A stretch of 64,000 nucleotides of DNA from Rhizophlyctis rosea (Eukaryota > Chytridiomycota > Chytridiomycetes > Rhizophlyctidales > Rhizophlyctidaceae), in NCBI GenBank assembly GCA_027596075.1, contig JADGJC010000020.1, positions 1 through 64,000 on the forward strand, written 5' to 3'. How positions within the stretch are numbered: position 1 is the first letter of the stretch; every line of letters starts with the position of its first letter. Below, in pieces: positions 11,520 to 22,957 of this stretch. The position numbers and the translations under genes are program-made. The notes beneath the pieces were generated by a model. The model saw only the letters and a list, made by a program, of their open reading frames with translations, made no database searches and was not told where the DNA came from.

Positions 11520-13825
11520 TCAAGAATCTTGAACAACAAGCTCCATCCCACCCCGCCTACACCCCTTCCACTCATACCTCCCCTTTCCCTCCAACCCCTC
11601 CCCCTCCCCCTTCGGCATAACCTCAACCCCAACAACCGTTCCCCACTTAATCCCCTCCCCCGCCCAAACCTCAACAACCTCCTCATCCTCCCTAACCCCC
11701 CACCAAACCCCCTCAACCGGCCTCACAACAACATCAAACCCATCCGGATAATGCACTTTATTGACCGTAATCTCCGTTGGGAAACGAAGTTGCGGCTCGA
11801 CGGCATACCGCAATTTAAAGTGCCTGGTCGTCATGTTGTATTTAAAGGAGAGGAGGTGCCCGGAGATAGCGGGTGGGTAGGGACGGCTGTAGACTGGGAC
11901 GAGGAAGTCGTAGGGCTGTTTAGGGGCAGGTGAGGGTAGTCAGGTGTAGAGTTGATGTCAACAGGGCGTGTTATTGTTTACCTCGCCAGTGTCTTCATCA
12001 AACAAACCAGGACCACTACCAGTGATTGGAACTGAGAGCAAGACAAAGGTAACACGTCTGAACAATCATAATTTGTTTGGCAAGGTGTGATAGTCCAATC
12101 CCTACCATAACTCTTATACTGCCATCCAATCCAAGAAATCTGAGCACTCTCCGCAGCCTCCATCTGCTCAACATGCTGGAGATTGCAAATCTCCCCGCAA
12201 TCATGGTTGATGCTGAATTCGCTCAGGATGCTTCGAAATTCCAGGTCTCAGAGAACTTCGAAAACATAGATATTGAAGCCTTTCTGCCATACCTTCCCGT
12301 ACCAAGCCGCGACGCATCCTTCACACGCTGCCGCGTAGTGACTTCAACACTCTGCACATTTGGAGCTCCGATATAGTAGTGCCAGTTGTGTGCAGTTTTG
12401 AGAGCGGTGGCGGATCCGCCGGGAGGAGATGTAAATCCTACTCCGACGTTATCCCCTACAACCGGTCAAATGCATCAACATCACGTTGGACCACGCGTGC
12501 GTTCGGCAGGAACTTACACGTCACAGACTCGTACGTCACGATCGATGTGGGATCGACTTCTCGGATGGCCGTGTTGATCCTTTCATAGAAGTTTTGCAAG
12601 TTTACTTTGTCTCCGACGCCAGGAAGGAGCAGAGATGGGTTGTTAACTGAAGATTTGGATGATGTGTCAGTTATGGTCCATTTCGATAAGACCAACGCGG
12701 CATCGTCATGTCACTCACCAGAGTTGCCGGCAAAAGGTTCATTGACCAAATCTGTCCACAAGATGTAAGTGAGATCGCCTTCCCGTAGACCGTTGCCTGA
12801 CATCTCTCACATACCATAGCCAAGCACATTGTCATAATGGCCAAACTCTCCCGCAATCATCTTCCAAAACGCCACGAAATTGTCCAAAATCCCATCATAG
12901 CCATCGAACAACCGCTGCCAAGCTACTCCCACCGCATACGAAAGCTGCCCTTTTGCCCAACCAGGATTGTCGGCACAATCCTCTGGCCTGATGTATCCGT
13001 TGTCGTCTGGAGTGAAGGGCTCACGGCGTAATGGCCACGGATAACCTGGAGATTGCGCCGATTGGTTGGGGCATACAATGTATCTGGTGATCAATCCTCT
13101 TTACTTACCCAAGAATTCTTCCCGGGGGAAAGATGGGGCAGCCCAATCGGGAACTCCATTTCCACAGTACTAATCAAACAACAGTTTGATAAGTATGCCT
13201 ACAATCATTCATGAGCGTTACAGCTTGAGAGTTACCTTTCGACTAAACGCATCTTGATGCATATCCAAAAGCACATACATTCCATTGCGATGACACAACT
13301 CCACTAAAGCTTTTAATTGCTCAATGATGGTTTGGTTGTACTGGCCACGGACGCGCTCAATGCCTTCCCACGGTACGCCTGTTTGAAGAATCGTGAGTCG
13401 ATGTAAACAAACCACTTTGTTTACTTTAGCATGGAATACCAACCCAATCGGATGATGTTCATCCCATATTGATGCTTGATTATATCCAGATCAAATTGAG
13501 AAAAGGAGTGCCTGATATCAAACCGGTCGATGATCGGCACCCATGGTTCGCCCTTGACGACAACGTTTACCCCATGGAATTGGCGCTGCCTTCCATCTGC
13601 ATCGATGAAAATTCCCGTGCCGGGGATGACAGATAAGATCTATCAATGTGCTTAGCGTCAGCATGCATGAACGTCAGAAACGACGCGAATATCCTCGCAT
13701 ACTTTGGAAGGAGGCCGCTCTATGGGTGTCGTCGGTAAACTACGAACTGGATAATGAAGCAAGGCTATGGCTAGGAAAAACTGACAAATGACCGGCACGA
13801 ACGATAACTTGAGAAATGGACTCAT
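11520..13825 (-). CDS. GH5 endoglycoceramidase-like glycosidase (secreted)
   Basis: Eleven exons (13703-13825, 13444-13639, 13236-13378, 13109-13169, 12815-13045, 12719-12751, 12518-12646, 12293-12455, 12106-12230, 11982-12031, 11520-11915) total 1650 nt, or 549 residues. A hydrophobic N-terminal segment (FFLAIALLHYPVRS) suggests secretion or membrane anchoring. Family landmarks in order: FHGVNVVVKGEPW, NIIRLGVPWEGIERVRGQYN, YVLLDMHQDAFS, CGNGVPDWA, LVNEPFAGN (Glu acid/base), VTWDNVGVGFTSPPGG, LGTGSILSEFS (Glu nucleophile), SWIGWQYKSY and a C-terminal beta-sandwich. Known relatives are endoglycoceramidases and fungal EGCrP-type enzymes that cleave glucosylceramide or sterylglucoside. Both catalytic Glu residues are present, so it should be active. 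Which of these lipids it uses cannot be read from the sequence. Confidence 0.9.
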
Positions 13826-14270
13826 TGTTCATAGGAGGTGTGTCCTTTCGGACTGCAGTCACCGGCGAATGGCCAAATAGGCGGGATGTTTCAGAAGCAC
13901 GGTAGGTCGAACACAAACGCTCTTCGCCATGCGAGTGGCGTGTGACACGTTCTCAACTGCTATTTAACACCACGTCCATGAATACACATTTGCTCAGAGT
14001 CCTCCACCCTTTTAGGTGCACTAACTCACCTGACAGCTAGTAAGTAGGTGTCCTCTGTCAACCTGTCAACCCCACCACGATGTCCCTACCAGTTTTGGCT
14101 TTCTTGGTTTCATATCTACCCACCTGTTCCGCCGCTTTGAACTCGCCGTGAGTCCCGACCACAAATGACTTCATTTCGCAGCATGACCCGCCTAAGCTGC
14201 GGAAACGGGTGGCTTCACAAGCGTGTGGCGCACGATTTTCCGCTTGGGCGCGGCATCCGGACATTTTTGG

Positions 14271-14280
14271 CTATAAATAG
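14271..14280 (+). promoter_or_regulatory. TATA box without a downstream protein gene
   Basis: CTATAAATAG is a near-ideal TATA box on the plus strand. No credible protein-coding gene follows it; instead, 15-200 bases downstream is a stem-rich element with an Sm-type site (see 14292-14473). Confidence 0.55.
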
Positions 14281-14291
14281 GAGCCCCCACC

Positions 14292-14473
14292 CGATGTCCC
14301 CCCTGCCTTGTTCCCTAAAAGGGTGGGTCCCGTCAGATGGGACATCGTCTTTGGGAGGCATCCCTCAGCCGGTGCGGTATGGCAATCAAGATCATATCGA
14401 CTGCATAATTTTTGGAACTGGCTGGTGGACGTCCATAGCGACCTCAGAGGCTCCTTTGAGCTGTCGCCAGCCT
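14292..14473 (+). ncRNA. Candidate Sm-class small RNA, U1-like 3' half
   Basis: Downstream of a strong TATA box, four paired elements occur in order. An outer stem cgatgtccc (14292-14300)/gggacatcg (14339-14347) encloses a small ccct/aggg hairpin (14313-14323). A ggga/tccc hairpin follows (14353-14364). A single-stranded stretch leads to AATTTTTGG (14407-14415), a textbook Sm-binding site. A 9-bp stem with two or three G-U pairs (14420-14428 with 14464-14472) then closes the 3' end. Stems, Sm site, terminal stem is the snRNA layout. The run tcgactgcataattt before and into the Sm site matches what I recall from animal U1 snRNA. However, I find no ACUUACCU 5'-splice-site-pairing sequence just after the TATA box, so a functional U1 is not established. 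It could be a U1 variant, a U1 pseudogene or another Sm RNA. Confidence 0.4.
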
Positions 14474-14683
14474 ATTATCACAAAATAAAGAAGAAAACGC
14501 TGACTGGTAATGTGAGATTGTGACAGGACATGAGAGCGTGGAATGCATGGATGAATTGCAGATTGTAGACAGTACCATATCTATCGGTGTATCTTTTTGG
14601 AGCTTAGTTTGTTCTGGGAACTGGGTGGCAGTGGGAAGGTGCACCTCCTTCGCTGGTGCTATTTCTCAGTGCACAACTTCTAT

Positions 14684-16892
14684 CTACTCACGAACTGCCC
14701 AGACTGAGCAAGCTAAAGCCCTAATATCTGCTTCCTGCCTATCACCGAGAGAAGCTGCCTTGGGAATAACTCTAAACTCATTCCTAGACTGCCCTAACTT
14801 CTGCACTCTAGCTGCCTCTTTCCGCTTATCTATAACTGTTTTTACAACTTTATCTATCAAACCTTCCTCAGTAGATGGTGGTACGGAACTCTTCGGCCGT
14901 CCACCAGACCGTGTAACATCCGACACAAACGAAGCTGCCGGGAACATCTTGGAAGGACCTCTACTCATACTTAGTTTATCAGAAGACCTACTCAGTTTAT
15001 CAGTGGACCCTCGTCCAGGTTTCTCATCCATGCTCCATAACGACCGCCCTCTCGTACTCGCCGGCCGATCTTCCGGAATCACCGTTGCCGAACTAATCCG
15101 CACAGTACTCCGATACGCCTTCTTCAAAGGCGCCCCACCCCACACCCTCCCACCCCCCTCCCCATCCCCATTCTCAACCTCAACAATACTCTCCTCAATC
15201 CCACCCCGCTCCCGTCGCTCCATATCCCGCCCAACATTCAAAACACTCCCCATAGACCCCCTCCTCAACCCACTCATCCCCATCCCACCCCCACCACCAC
15301 CACCCGCCCCACCAACATTGATCAAACTCCCCACCGAACCCCGTCTCCTCCCAGGCAAAGTACTACTCCACTCAACAATACTCTTCCTCCGAATCTGCAT
15401 CTTCTCCTCATGCAACGCCGGCGTACTCTTCGCCCACTTGGCTTCATACTTGGCCCATAACCCCGCATCCGAGTCCCGTACCGTGTCCCCAACGCTCATA
15501 CTCGTTCGGCGGTATGCCGTGACACCCGTTCCAGTCGGTGCGGCTGCTGCAATCGTACTGGTACTCCCACTAATCCGCCGATGAGGTGGAGCCGACATGC
15601 TCCCTTCCCGCTTGGTTCTAGCCCTTACAGTCTCCTCCGGCGCCGTATGAGGACGGATGGGTATTCGCTTTGGTCGAGGCGCAAACGGATCTCGAGGAGT
15701 TCCGTATTCAGGATTAATAAACTTGATCGTCTCAATAATCGTCTTATGTCTATGCGGCGCGTCTCTCAACAACTTCACCGTCCCACCCGGAATAGGAGGT
15801 TTTAACGCCGGATTGTCGATATACTTCATCACAGCCGGTCGGAAGTACTGCGCTGCTTTCGGCGGAACGTGTAAATTGATCGGTTGAAATACATGTCGTT
15901 GCGCTTTCGCCTTCTTAGAAGGACGTTTGCCACCGTTGGTGGCTGCGGATTTGGCTTGTGGGGCTAGGATGGCGTCCGGGGAGAGTTTGAGCTTTGCTTG
16001 TTCTAGTTCAATGTTGATTTTGGCGGTGTATTCGGAGACTTGGTAGGGTGGGGGCCGCGATGCGTGGGCGGGTTTGATGGGTGGGGACATGACTGAGGTG
16101 GGGAAGGAGGGTTCGAGGGGATGGCCCCATGCGAATGTTGCTATGAAGGGTGGACGGGATGGGCGGTGGTGGCGGGAGTTTGGGCGGGTGGATAGGGGTT
16201 GGAGAGATGCTTCTGCGGATGGGACTTTTGGTGCTTGGTCTATGAAGACATTCTCAATTTCGTCTGCTCTATCATCTTTTGCAGCATCAATGCACCGCTG
16301 GAGAACCTCTCCGTGCAAGGCATCTGATCGTCCCCGTGAGAGTTCGGCGTCATCGTCCTCCTCGGGCGGGCCAATGACTTCATTGACTTCTGCAGCGACA
16401 TCGTACAGATGTCGCGTAATGTCAGGATCTTGACGTCCGTATATATCGAATCGGCGCTTTGCAGTGTCGCTATAGTAGGCTGGACCACTGCTTTCTATCA
16501 TTCGTGAGGTGGTAGGATGTCAGATCAAGCATAATAACAATGTGGCTATGAAATGAAGCAGCAATTACCAATCTCGTCTGCCGTTCCGGTTCGCCTTTCC
16601 TGCCAACACACCATGAATACCCAATTCATCCGCAGGTAGTCTCAAAGGAATCTCACCTGCAGCAGCTGCATGACGGACGCGCTCGATGCATGATCCTTGG
16701 GTATGATACCAGTCTGTAATAGAGTAGATGGTCCAGTCAATAACCCATAAGAAGCACTGCGCGGATCTCAGAAGGCAACCAAGTTCTCACCATGCGATTC
16801 ATCTCAAGCTCCCGCTCAGCAGCCGTGGCCAGCGGCCGTATCCGAGTTGCAGCCTCTGCGGCCGCTATTCGTCTTCCGTTATCCCTCATCAT
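14684..16892 (-). CDS. Uncharacterised basic, Ser/Arg-rich protein
   Basis: Exons 16791-16892, 16657-16713, 16569-16599 and 14684-16494 total 2001 nt (666 residues) with consistent phases. The N-terminus (MMRDNGRRIAAAEAATRIRPL) is helical. Residues about 45-140 are acidic and regular (ADEIESSGPAYYSDTAKRRF is the start; IGPPEEDDDAELSRG later). The middle is proline-rich with a conserved-looking block (FQPINLHVPPKAAQYFRP, KYIDNPALKPPIPGGTVKLL). The C-terminal half is low-complexity and Ser/Arg/Gly-rich, with many RRxS sites typical of basophilic-kinase substrates and a polyglycine run. No enzyme motif, membrane segment or signal peptide is seen. I do not recognise the family; a cytoskeletal or ciliary scaffold is possible but unsupported. 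Confidence 0.65.
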
Positions 16893-17400
16893 TGCCTGCC
16901 GAACGCAATTTCTGTGATATGTACACGCCACAAAAGACGATATATCGAACTCTTCTACAGAATTTGCAACTGCGAAAAAGCAAACATGACTCAACAGTGT
17001 GTGTCGACAAGCAAAGCCCACTGATCGAGATCGGGAAAAGGACCCACGCGCCTATCACGTGACTCTCCATTCAACGTCATGCGCTATCTGATAACGTCCG
17101 ATCCCACATGTAAACAAAGTCCAGGTCTCGTTTCCTGAATGGGATACCATTCCAAACCTTCTGGAAACCGAGCAAACTGACACCACAACCGAGTTTTACG
17201 AAAAAATTGCTCGGAGGGGTCCATATGCACCGTGATGGAGTCGATGGTGACATGTCCCGTGCGAAGGACACCAGAACAGCGCTGGATAACATGACATGAA
17301 CAACTGAACAACTGTTCCAACAATCGGGGCTGAAGGCCAGTCTCTAAGGGTGAGGACACCCATGAATCCCGTGCATGAATGGACATTGAAGGAAAATAGG

Positions 17401-17408
17401 TATAAATA
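17401..17408 (+). promoter_or_regulatory. TATA box of the RPEL gene
   Basis: TATAAATA lies 110 bases upstream of the ATG at 17518, in the expected orientation. The spacing leaves room for a leader of about 80 bases. Confidence 0.5.
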
Positions 17409-17517
17409 CGGCCCACCCCTAAAACCCGTCCCGCTGGTCAAGTTTCAAAGATAAAGTCAAAAGTCAAAAGTTCAAGTGCAACACCTTCACTACTCAACAC
17501 ATCTCAAATAGTATTAT

Positions 17518-17895
17518 ATGCCTCAACGCAGAGACAGAAGTATTTCTTTTGGCGGCGAATTACGCCGGCCCACATTGCTGTCAGGTAGGATTCGCATTGC
17601 TCCGGCATATCATTTCCCATCCCAACCAATTGCTCCAATCCCACCACAGAAACCGGCAAGTTTGAACCCCAGATCCTTGATGGCAGGCTATCGTCCAGCA
17701 AGAAGTTCCAAGGACTGGACGATCTAGCAGACTTAGTTGCAAACAGGCCGAAGAAAGACGATTTGGTTGCTCGCGGGATATTGAAAGGCAAGCATTTTTT
17801 TCGCTTTGCTCCCCTTGTGGGGGTTTCGCGGTGTGAGTTCTAACGTTTCTCGTGCTCTTTGTACAGCTGATCCGGTGGATATTAGGGGCGCTTGA
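17518..17895 (+). CDS. Small RPEL-motif protein with a GC-AG intron
   Basis: Exons 17518-17584, 17650-17787 and 17867-17895 give 234 nt, or 77 residues. The product contains one motif, LADLVANRPKKDDLVARGIL, that fits the RPEL consensus (RPxxxELxxxGIL), followed by KADPVDIRGA and stop. In animal proteins of the MRTF and Phactr type, RPEL motifs bind monomeric actin. Intron 1 is GT-AG with phase 1. Intron 2 begins GCAAGC rather than GT, carries a branch-like ttctaac 25 bases before its acceptor and ends tacag. With it spliced out, the RPEL motif gains the DP that typically follows GILK; without splicing, the frame runs on through low-quality sequence to a TAA at about 17841. A single motif and tiny size match standalone fungal RPEL proteins; actin binding is inferred. 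Confidence 0.65.
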
Positions 17896-18127
17896 CAGAC
17901 TTTCTTTCCATGTTGTGTGTAGATACCCTGATCGTTAATGTACATATCAGTTGTGCAATCTAGAAATATCCCGTATCACTTCGATGCTTGGTGCATGATG
18001 TCATCTGTTCCCTAAAAAACTGCTCTTGAAAGAGTCACACATCAAAGAAGCCTTCCCGGCCGTCTTTTCCACTGTCTCAGAAGGTCCAACGCCGTTCTCT
18101 TTGTCTTTTTATTCAAGCTGGGACACA

Positions 18128-19520
18128 TCAAATGTCTAGATCAGCATCGGGATCTTCACTATCGTACTCATCTTCTTCCAAATCGTAATATATCGTTGGC
18201 TCGGTGTGCGTTTTGACAACAGATGCTTCCTGCGGGTTCGGATCTACGGAAGGCAATGAGAATCATGGATGTAGCATTTGCTGAGGGTATGCAACAAGAC
18301 GTACTTTGAACACTCATATACGGCAACACGACCTCGCTTCGCGCAGCTTTTTGGGAATCCGTCAGCGAAAGGTTGAAGGATAAGTTGGCGGTTGGGTCTT
18401 TGCTGGGTGGCGGCTAGGATTTGTCACAGCAAATGCTTTTTGAGTTGTGATTCCATGCAACAAAGCCAAAAGTACATACCTTCACCGCCACCTCCTCACT
18501 GCTCCCTAAAGATAGCCCCTTCGCCTGCTGTTGCGCCGCCGTCTCCATAAACCGCACTCTAACCCGCTCTCCATCTGCTTCATACACGACAGACTCCTTC
18601 ACGACCTTCCCACTCTTCTTCTTATGCAACACATCTGCTACCCCGCCGGTCAAACTATTGGCATCAATCGAGACTTTGTCATCAGTCAGTGTTTTGAGAT
18701 GCCGAACGGTGATGTACGTTGTGCAAAGATGGGATAGGAGGGCGTCTGGCAGGATTGGAGGTGGGGAAGGCGAAGGGATATCGCCGTGATAGAGAATGAC
18801 CAGACGACAGGTATCTGGCAATCATCCGGGTCAGCAACACTGTGATCTGTCCATCAAGGCATGGAAGACCTACCGGATGTCAAGTCAGCTACGTCACGTA
18901 GAAATATGGACAGATTGAAGATGGGTGTGACAGATGATAGTGCGTCGATGACAATGAGAGTCTGCTGCGAAGCTGCGGTATGCATGTTTGAGTCAGAGTA
19001 ACCACAGCACACGTATCGCATCGACATACAATCTGTTGTTATCCTCTTCAACTGGGCCGGTACGTCATTGAGGGAGGTGGTGAGTACTTGCTGGACGTTG
19101 GGAATATGACTTGGGGGCAGGGCGGGAACGCCCGGCATGGAGTAGGTTGTGCTGTACGCGTCAAGAACTATCGTGCGCGGCCTGCAACAGGCGTCAGGTT
19201 CCGGTCATCTTAAACGTGGTCGATCTACCGTAAGCATACCTCACGATGTCACTCACAAATCTTCTCACGCTCAGTATAGGTGGGTGTTCTATACAGCATA
19301 ATATAAGCAGCTTTCTGTGACAAAAGTCGTGAGCAGTCGAGAAAGAGAAGACCAATAAACACGATGAGGGCAGTAGTACGTACGTTTCCGGTGCGCTGTC
19401 CACGAACGCGCGTATTAATTGAGATCCACTTTGTGCCAGTGAGTCCTCAACTACCACAAACGGAGATGGTTCCTTGCCAGGTAGGATACGATTCAACACA
19501 GGTTGAGGCATCTTGGCCAT
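18128..19520 (-). CDS. ELP5: Elongator complex subunit Elp5
   Basis: Elp5 belongs to the Elp4-Elp5-Elp6 RecA-like ring of Elongator, which acts in wobble-uridine modification of tRNA. Seen here: an N-terminal LNRILPGKEPSPFVVVEDSLAQSG block, then RPRTIVLDAYSTT, QTLIVIDALSSVTP, ANSLTGGVADVLHKKKSGKV, a DPTANLSFNLSLTDSQKAAR segment, and the hallmark acidic end YYDLEEDEYDSEDPDADLDI before TGA. The first exons are 19384-19520, 19240-19314 and one starting at 19181, with matching phases; at least three more follow. The start ATG at 19520 places MAKMPQP in front of the conserved block. As expected for Elp5, no Walker ATP-binding residues are evident. Identification rests mainly on the middle and C-terminal motifs. 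Confidence 0.8.
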
Positions 19521-19720
19521 TTTGCTGAGAAAACGGAAGGTGAAGGACGAAACCCTGCCAGTCTGCCAGAACATGATGAAAGTGGTGGTTGCGAAGTGGC
19601 TTGTCGCTCGAAATGTGGCTTTGCACTGCTGCATCTGCACTGCACATGATTCTATTACCTCTACCTATTTACAATTCTACATAAATAATGCTAGCTATAT
19701 ACAGATTGTTGCAACTACAT

Positions 19721-22038
19721 CTACAGACCGTACATTACATTCGCTACCCTACCACCAATATCATATCTCGGTCGTTCCTCCAGTAGCTTCTTCCCCGCCT
19801 CATCCCCATCCTTTCGAGGATCCCTCACAACCGCCCGTTCTCCCTCCCCTTTGCCCTCTCCCTCCTCCACCATCCCATCCTTCTTAGCTTCAGCCACAAC
19901 ACGATCCCCCAAATATCCCAACGCATCTCCCCAAGCATCACAAAGCCCAAGCAACCCATTATAAACCCCCGCCGTCTTCCGAATCCCAATGTTCTCCATA
20001 TCCCTCGTAATAGCAAACGCCGTCGCCACCTCCCCAACCCGCACACAACATTCGATAAGCCCCTCATACAGCTCGACAACCGTCCGTTCCCCATACGCCT
20101 CCAGATTCCCAACATCCCTAAGCATGGAATACCGCACATCTCGCAGAATCCATTCACTTCCCCTCACGGACGTTGCGGAAACCGCAATCAGGTCCTTGTA
20201 AAGCTTTATATCCCTCTTCAACCCGCTAATTCGCATATCACTGAACCGCTGTTTCGCATCTTGAAACTGCCCTACCGCCGCCAAAGCAACCACCATCGCC
20301 CCCGCCGTCTCCACGGTATGATGGATCCCATCGATTTCCAGCATCTCCTTCTCCAGTGCGAGCAATTCAGGGCCGATGGCCGCAGTGAGCTCCCGATCCT
20401 TGAAAATTGTTGAGAGATGTTGTAAATCACTCGGCGACGCAAAGGCCGTGAACAGGTGGGCGTAGCAGTTCGCCGTAGGTTTGAGACCGATTGCCCGCAT
20501 GCTCGCGAGTGCCTGTTTAGCCCCGTTGATGCGGTTCACGCGATTCGTCCTGAACGCCGTCGTCGCGTCCTGCCCGCCCAACGACCGATACCCCGCCAAC
20601 GCCCACCCTTCAAACAAAATCTCAAACACTTCCGTCGTCACAACAAAACCGCTTTGACGCATCGATTCCAATAACTCCATTACCCCCTCCATCTGGCACC
20701 GAGCGGGAAGGACTCGAGCCGCCAGCGCATGCAACTGAAGAATCGTCACACAAGCCTCTTCACTAAGCGGATACCCCCTACAACGATGCTGCACGTCCTC
20801 ATAAATCCCAAGCCACTCGTCATGCCATTTCAGCCAATCTCTACTGCCCCAACCATTATCCACTGCACTGCGACTCTTCCCTAGCGCCTCCTTCGCAGCT
20901 CCAATGAAAACCTTCAGTGCTCCTACATCCGCCGTTTCGACTATGTCCCAACTGGTTGTTTTGAGGGGATACGCTTTGATAAGCGCGCGCCGGACTCCGT
21001 TGCGGATGGTCAATGCTGATTCCATATCGCCTCTTAGCGCAAGTACGTTGAGGATTGCGGTTGTCGCGTCGTTGAGGAGGGCGGCGGATGATGCGTCAAG
21101 AACAGTGTGCGTATTGGGGTCGGATGCTAGAGCTAGAAGCTCGGCATAGGGTTCCGAGGCAAGCGAAAATCGATCGGGCAAGGACTCGCATTGTATCAGC
21201 GCTTGAAAGGCATATGAATGGAGCAAGAGTGATGGGGAGGAATTTTGACGGGCGGAGTCAAATAGAGCTAATAGGTTGTCCTGATCTCCTTGTAAAGCGT
21301 AAGCCTGCAACAGCGCGTGTTATCACATACAGCTTGTTTAAGCGGGATTAGCAAATGGGGAAAACTCACCATCATCTTCAACCCCACGACCTTTTCCGGT
21401 AAAGGCTCGGATGCAATCCTATTCAGCAGCAGAATCGCTCCCTGCGCATGCTCCTTCGCCTTTCCCCGTAACAGCGCCTCCGCAACCGCCACATAAGCAT
21501 CCGGATGATCATCCAACCTATTCTGAAACTCTCCCACCAATCTAATCACATTAGCTACTCCCTCCTTCAAATCCGGTGTCGCTGCCGCCGCCTGCAAAGT
21601 CAACACATAAAGGTCTTTATCGATTTCCGAAGACGGGTATACGCGTTCTACATCTCTGATCACTTTGACCGCAGTAGTTGGGTCGCCGATACGGACGCAG
21701 CCTAGGAGTAAAGCTCGGTATGCGTCCAATGATATGGGGGTATCGGTTTCTTTTGCTTTTCGGAATTCGGCTACAAGGCGGTCACAGCGATGTGTGCGCA
21801 GGTGTAAATGGAGGCGAGTTGCAAGCGGATCGTAGGAGTTTACGTTTACGTCCAACGCTCCTGAAAAAGACGGCTGTTGAGGCTGGAGCGTGTTGGCAGG
21901 GCTGTGGAGAGAGCGTGTGTGGGTGAGAGGGATTGCCTTTATTGTGCGGGCATGGATGCAAGTTGTTGAGGAAAACCGGACAGCGTGTGCTTTTGAAGCG
22001 CTAGCGAATAACACATGCCGACAAGGGCGGCATATCAT
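19721..22038 (-). CDS. Mitochondrial pentatricopeptide-repeat protein
   Basis: Two exons (21370-22038, 19721-21304; phase-0 intron) total 2253 nt, or 750 residues. The N-terminus (MICRPCRHVLFASASKAHAVRF) is basic and hydroxylated with no acids, a typical mitochondrial presequence. The rest is helical-repeat sequence with PPR-like signatures (YRALLLGCVRIGDPTTAVKV, VTTEVFEILFEGWALAGY, TAGVYNGLLGLCDAWGDAL, CYAHLFTAF). Such proteins bind organellar RNA and act in its processing, stability or translation. The specific target cannot be deduced. The C-terminal 40 residues are Glu/Lys/Gly-rich and unlikely to be part of the repeats. It is separated from ELP5 by 200 bases in the same orientation. Confidence 0.8.
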
Positions 22039-22099
22039 TTTGCGGTAGGTAAGTAGCTAGGTGCGACAGCACGGGAGCGATCGAACTGAAAACGAACGA

Positions 22100-22957
22100 C
22101 TTTCGTGTTTTCGATGTATTTACTTATATTCGTGGACAGCAATCAGGGCCTTGGGCAGACCTATTTTCACCTTTCAGGGTGGCAGCTGCGCTTTGGCCTT
22201 GATTGGTGGCTTGACTCTCCAGAAAAAGTCAAATTGCTCCAAGCCCCACTCTTGAAGGTCAGAATACACCCACTTCACACCCACTCCCCGTTTCCCTTCA
22301 TCTCATCAACTGTCAACGCAGCAACCAAATCACAAGAACACCCGTTAGCTTCAAACACCAAAATGTCAAGGTATTATTCGCGAGTTGGCACTTCTTTGAG
22401 CCTCAGGGTCTCAATACTCATGGACAAAAATACTTCCGGTTTGAACAGTTGCCTGGTCATCTTCAACCTGCTAAAAGTAAGTGTCTATTTGTAAGTGGGG
22501 AGCTCCCATCTGCGTCGCAGGCATTGGCGACTTCGTACGTGCTGGTGAGAGGAGTATGCTGGCGTGAGGGAGCGGTCTCGGGTGCTTTCTGGACATTTCG
22601 AACGCCGGATGGATCCACGGTCCTATGAGGACAGTTGGTGCAAAGCGAAATGCGCACGTTTTCTGCGCGCTGCCCCCGTGCTTTCACCAGAGGCGGTTGG
22701 GCAAGCTACCGCAGTTGCTGGTTTGCCTTCGAACTGTGAGTCCAAGGTTACGGGCAGAACAACGACTGGCATTGACGTTGGAGGCAAATTGGCTGTGGCG
22801 ATGTTTGTACAAGGTCGCAATACGGAAGACCCCATCTATGTTCGAGAACGAAGTCCATGAGCGCTTTTGGCAATCTTTCACCCGTGTTCACTGATCGCTG
22901 CCGCCTACCTCTCAACAGATTGAATTTCGTCACATTCGACTGGTTTCACATTACACA
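22100..22957 (+). other. Unresolved stretch with exon-like fragments
   Basis: Between the PPR gene and the gene at 22958, the plus strand has fragments that read like protein but that I cannot join. A segment around 22410-22478 can be read as GLNTHGQKYFRFEQLPGHL and ends at a good GTAAGT donor (22479); the wording recalls the G.D..GNKYFE core of the NDUFA12/NDUFAF2 family. An ATG at 22363 precedes it. Further on, 22625-22894 holds an 89-codon open frame. The downstream half of an NDUFAF2-like protein (the tryptophan-rich HTR region) was not found, so no gene is called. Confidence 0.3.

Noticed and set aside
14023..14038. aactcacctgacag as a possible U1 5' end
   Set aside because: It differs from ACUUACCUG at a splice-site-pairing base and lies about 230 bases upstream of the TATA box preceding the Sm-site element, so the two cannot belong to one TATA-driven transcript.
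14520..15584. 354-codon plus-strand frame
   Set aside because: It lies entirely antisense to the Ser/Arg-rich gene at 14684-16892, which has consistent splice sites and codon pattern; the antisense frame reads as Ser/Pro low complexity.
22363..22480. NDUFAF2/NDUFA12-like exon (GLNTHGQKYFRFE)
   Set aside because: Only one short segment matches; the conserved second half was not found in any frame downstream, so no gene was named.
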